Shown piece by piece: positions 61,753 through 64,000 of a stretch of DNA of 64,000 bases. The stretch is taken from assembly GCF_025421775.1 (NCBI RefSeq), contig NZ_JAOEFX010000002.1, forward strand, positions 124,001 through 188,000, written 5' to 3'. Below the pieces are notes generated by a model, which saw nothing but the letters and a program-made list of their open reading frames with translations, was not told the origin of the DNA and searched no databases. How positions within the stretch are numbered: position 1 is the first letter of the stretch; each line of letters opens with the position of its first letter. This DNA comes from Paenarthrobacter aurescens. Its GTDB lineage: Bacteria; Actinomycetota; Actinomycetes; Actinomycetales; Micrococcaceae. The translations under genes were made by a program, and so were the position numbers.

Positions 61753-62772
61753 GTGACCCACGAACTACTCACGATCGGGCGCATCAGCGTTGATATCTAC
61801 CCGAATGACATCGGAGTTGACCTGGAGGATGTTACGTCCTTCGGCAAATACCTCGGAGGCTCACCCTCCAATGTGGCCGTTGCTGCGGCACGCCACGGCC
61901 GCCGCACCGGCGTCATAACCCGCACCGGCGACGACGCCTTCGGCAACTACCTCCACCGGGAGCTCCACAAGTTCAACGTGGACGACACCTTCGTCTCCCC
62001 GGTCAAGGAGTACCCCACGGCTGTGACCTTCTGCGCCATCAAGCCTCCGGAAGACTTCCCACTCTACTTTTATGGCCGCTTCCCGACAGCCCCGGACCTG
62101 CAGATCAAGGCAGAGGAACTGGACCTGGAAGCCATCAGGAACACCGGGATCTTCTGGTCCACCGTCACCGGCCTCTGCCAGGAGCCGAGCCGAAGCGCTC
62201 ACATCGCGGCGCACGAGGCCCGTCCGCGCACGGGCCTGAAGGATGGCCAGTTCACCATCCTGGACCTGGACTACCGCCCAATGTTCTGGGCCTCGGAAGA
62301 GGAAGCCCGCGCCGAAGTCGCCAAAGTCCTCCCGCACGTGACTGTCGCCATCGGCAACGACAAGGAATGCGCCGTAGCGGTTGGCGAGGGAACTCCCGAC
62401 GAACAAGCGGATCGCCTGCTGGCCGCCGGCGTCGAAATCGCCGTCGTGAAGCTCGGGCCGGAAGGTGTCATGGCCAAGACCCGCACCGAGCGCGTCGTCT
62501 CGGCGCCCGTCCCGGTGGAAACCGTCAACGGCCTGGGCGCCGGTGACTCCTTCGGTGGCGCGTTCTGCCACGGCCTGCTGTCCGGTTGGCCTCTGTCCGA
62601 GGTCCTGGATTACGCCAACGCTTCCGGAGCGATCGTAGCCTCCCGCCTGTCGTGCGCGGACGCGATGCCGACGCCGGAGGAGGTCACCTCGCTGCTCGCG
62701 GAACGCGGTCGGCCCATCCCCGGTGCCACACTTGCAGCCTCCGCCACCATTCCAGAAGGAGCAGTGCGTTGA
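61753..62772 (+). CDS. iolC: 5-dehydro-2-deoxygluconokinase IolC
   Basis: A 339-residue PfkB-family kinase that phosphorylates 5-dehydro-2-deoxy-gluconate in myo-inositol breakdown. FGKYLGGSPSNVAVAAAR and the late VETVNGLGAGDSFGGAFCHG (with the catalytic Asp) are the PfkB signatures. The GTG at 61753 (VTHELLTIGRISVDIYP) is used because homologues begin here; the ATG at 61666 would fall near the promoter. It overlaps the next gene by 4 bases. Confidence 0.94.
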   Translation: MTHELLTIGRISVDIYPNDIGVDLEDVTSFGKYLGGSPSNVAVAAARHGRRTGVITRTGDDAFGNYLHRELHKFNVDDTFVSPVKEYPTAVTFCAIKPPEDFPLYFYGRFPTAPDLQIKAEELDLEAIRNTGIFWSTVTGLCQEPSRSAHIAAHEARPRTGLKDGQFTILDLDYRPMFWASEEEARAEVAKVLPHVTVAIGNDKECAVAVGEGTPDEQADRLLAAGVEIAVVKLGPEGVMAKTRTERVVSAPVPVETVNGLGAGDSFGGAFCHGLLSGWPLSEVLDYANASGAIVASRLSCADAMPTPEEVTSLLAERGRPIPGATLAASATIPEGAVR

Positions 62773-63743
62773 GCCTCAACGATGATCCCCGCCGTTACGA
62801 GCACTTGAGCCGGATCAGGCTCGAGGACCCCGAGGCTGTTGCCCGCGCTGCGGCCACCCGCCGCAAACATCCCGGCCTGAAGCACGGCGTCCAGAATTTC
62901 ATCGTCGCTGCCGACCACCCTGCCCGCGGCGCCCTCTCCGTGGGTACGCAGCCTATGGCCATGGCTGATCGCCGCGACCTCCTGGACCGCCTGCAGATCG
63001 CCTTGGCCAACCCGGCAGTGGACGGCATCCTGGCTTCGCCGGACATCATGGACGACCTCCTGCTCCTGGGCGCCCTGGAAGGCAAACTTGTCTTCGGTTC
63101 CATGAACCGCGGAGGGCTGGCCGGCCTGGTCAACGAATTCGACGACCGATTCACCGGACATACGGCGGCTGCGTTGCAGGCCCTTGGCGCCGATGGCGGC
63201 AAGATGCTCACCCGCATCTGCCTTGGCGACCCGGACACGGTGGCCACGCTCGAAGCGACTGCCAAGGCGATCGATTCGCTTGCTGCGCGAAAGCTCATCG
63301 CCATGGTGGAGCCGTTCCTCTCCGTTCGCGATTCCCACGGCAAGGTCCGCAACGACCTCCGTGCGGACGCCGTCATCAAATCCGTCGGTATCGCCGAGGG
63401 CCTTGGCTCCACCAGCGCCTACACGTGGATGAAACTGCCGGTAGTGGACGAGATGGAACGCGTTATGGCCTCCACTACTTTGCCTACCGTGCTGTTGGGC
63501 GGCGACCCCAGCGGCACCCAGGATGAAGTATTCGCCAGCTGGCAGGCAGCTCTCGCGCTTCCGGGCGTTCGCGGCCTCACGGTTGGGCGGACGCTGCTTT
63601 ACCCGCACGACGACGACGTGGCAGGGGCCGTTGCTACGGCCGCCTCGCTGCTGAACAACACGGCGTCAGCGCCCGCGATCGTTGAACAGGGCGCTTCAGA
63701 GCACTCAGCGTCAGACCGCATCCCCGTGAAAGTATCGGAGTAA
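62769..63743 (+). CDS. Cgl0159-like (beta/alpha)8-fold protein of the iol cluster
   Basis: A 324-residue aldolase-like TIM-barrel protein (NFIVAADHPARGALSVG; LASPDIMDDLLLLGALEGKLVFGSMNRGG; TSAYTWMKLPVVDEM). It fits the Cgl0159 family found in actinobacterial inositol clusters, perhaps the 2-deoxy-5-keto-gluconate-6-phosphate aldolase (IolJ role). The TTG start overlaps the iolC stop (TTGA); GAAGGAG lies upstream. Confidence 0.86.
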   Translation: MSLNDDPRRYEHLSRIRLEDPEAVARAAATRRKHPGLKHGVQNFIVAADHPARGALSVGTQPMAMADRRDLLDRLQIALANPAVDGILASPDIMDDLLLLGALEGKLVFGSMNRGGLAGLVNEFDDRFTGHTAAALQALGADGGKMLTRICLGDPDTVATLEATAKAIDSLAARKLIAMVEPFLSVRDSHGKVRNDLRADAVIKSVGIAEGLGSTSAYTWMKLPVVDEMERVMASTTLPTVLLGGDPSGTQDEVFASWQAALALPGVRGLTVGRTLLYPHDDDVAGAVATAASLLNNTASAPAIVEQGASEHSASDRIPVKVSE

Positions 63744-63749
63744 AGACCC

Positions 63750-64000
63750 ATGGGAACAGCAACCCGTCGGATGACTGTGGCGCAGGCCGTGGTCGAGTTT
63801 CTTTCCAAGCAGTACACCGTCGATGCGATCAACGGCGTCGACTACCGTGAGCGCCTGATTCCGGGCACGTTCGGTATTTTCGGGCACGGCAACGTTGCCG
63901 GCGTGGGGCAGGCCCTGAAGCAGTACCAAGCCGCGGACCCGTCGATCATGCCGTACTACCAAGGCCGGAATGAGCAGGCGCAGGTACATCAGGCTGTTGG
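63750..64000 (+). CDS. iolD: 3D-trihydroxycyclohexane-1,2-dione acylhydrolase IolD, N-terminal part
   Basis: The first ~83 residues of a thiamine-diphosphate enzyme, cut by the window end. RMTVAQAVVEFLSKQYT, VDYRERLIPGTFGIFGHGNVAGVGQAL and MPYYQGRNEQAQVHQAVG are typical of IolD, with the ThDP-binding Glu in GRNEQAQVH. It opens the inositol ring derivative. It follows the upstream gene by 6 bases in the same operon. Confidence 0.95.
   Translation, partial: MGTATRRMTVAQAVVEFLSKQYTVDAINGVDYRERLIPGTFGIFGHGNVAGVGQALKQYQAADPSIMPYYQGRNEQAQVHQAV

Noticed and set aside
62610..63608. A 332-codon antisense frame over the Cgl0159-like gene
   Set aside because: Shadow of the real gene; composition and repeated Gly/Arg runs are those of a reverse-strand artefact.

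Overview
The window is about 64 kb of high-GC DNA, coding-dense, with many GTG and TTG starts, leaderless-type promoters, WXG100 and DtxR-type proteins, two c-di-AMP riboswitches in front of cell-wall hydrolases, and LAXTG-like sorting signals. This fits an actinobacterium of the Micrococcaceae, most likely Arthrobacter or Paenarthrobacter. I see no insertion sequence, prophage, CRISPR array or rRNA; one tRNA (Arg, CCU) is present.

Layout, 1-17 kb: the 3' end of groL; an RNase HI fused to an NTF2-like domain; an orphan WXG100 protein; an OmpR/HisKA two-component pair; a LysE-type amino-acid exporter divergent from its LysG-type regulator; a membrane-anchored multicopper oxidase with a small membrane partner; a bacterial XPB helicase with a large helicase-associated protein; a cold-shock protein, a DUF3027 protein, serC and a DtxR/IdeR-like metalloregulator.

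17-30 kb: three secreted cell-wall hydrolase-type proteins (M23, NlpC/P60 and a diverged NlpC/P60 paralogue), the first two each behind a ydaO-type riboswitch; an HNH nuclease; a molybdenum block (MobA-DUF6457 fusion, MoeA, FdhF/YdeP-type oxidoreductase, FdhD); and a GH38 alpha-mannosidase.

30-44 kb: a polar amino-acid (cystine-like) ABC importer co-directional with two paralogous single-span proteins that share an extracellular cysteine pair; a coupled HTH/membrane pair; an ABC-F protein with a terminator hairpin in its leader followed by an ABC exporter; NUDIX, DUF6314, tRNA-Arg, two DUF998 paralogues and an inositol-monophosphatase-family enzyme.

44-54 kb is the most unusual part: a secreted choice-of-anchor-type protein with a C-terminal span and Arg tail, a 60-residue LAVTG mini-protein, then an operon of a GT2 synthase, an exosortase-family transpeptidase, a lipoprotein with two Septum_form-like repeats and a polytopic glycosyltransferase-like protein. 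Converging on it is an operon of an apparently intact histidine kinase, a degenerate kinase and a response regulator without its phospho-acceptor, divergent from an intact LuxR-type regulator across a perfect palindrome. I infer a surface glycoprotein processing/anchoring locus with dedicated regulation.

54-64 kb: PcrA/UvrD helicase, an LAATG surface protein, a lipoprotein, sucCD, and the start of a myo-inositol catabolic cluster (tautomerase, iolC, Cgl0159-like protein, iolD 5' part) with two copies of a shared operator-like element. All functional calls come from reading motifs and family resemblance; no database search was run.
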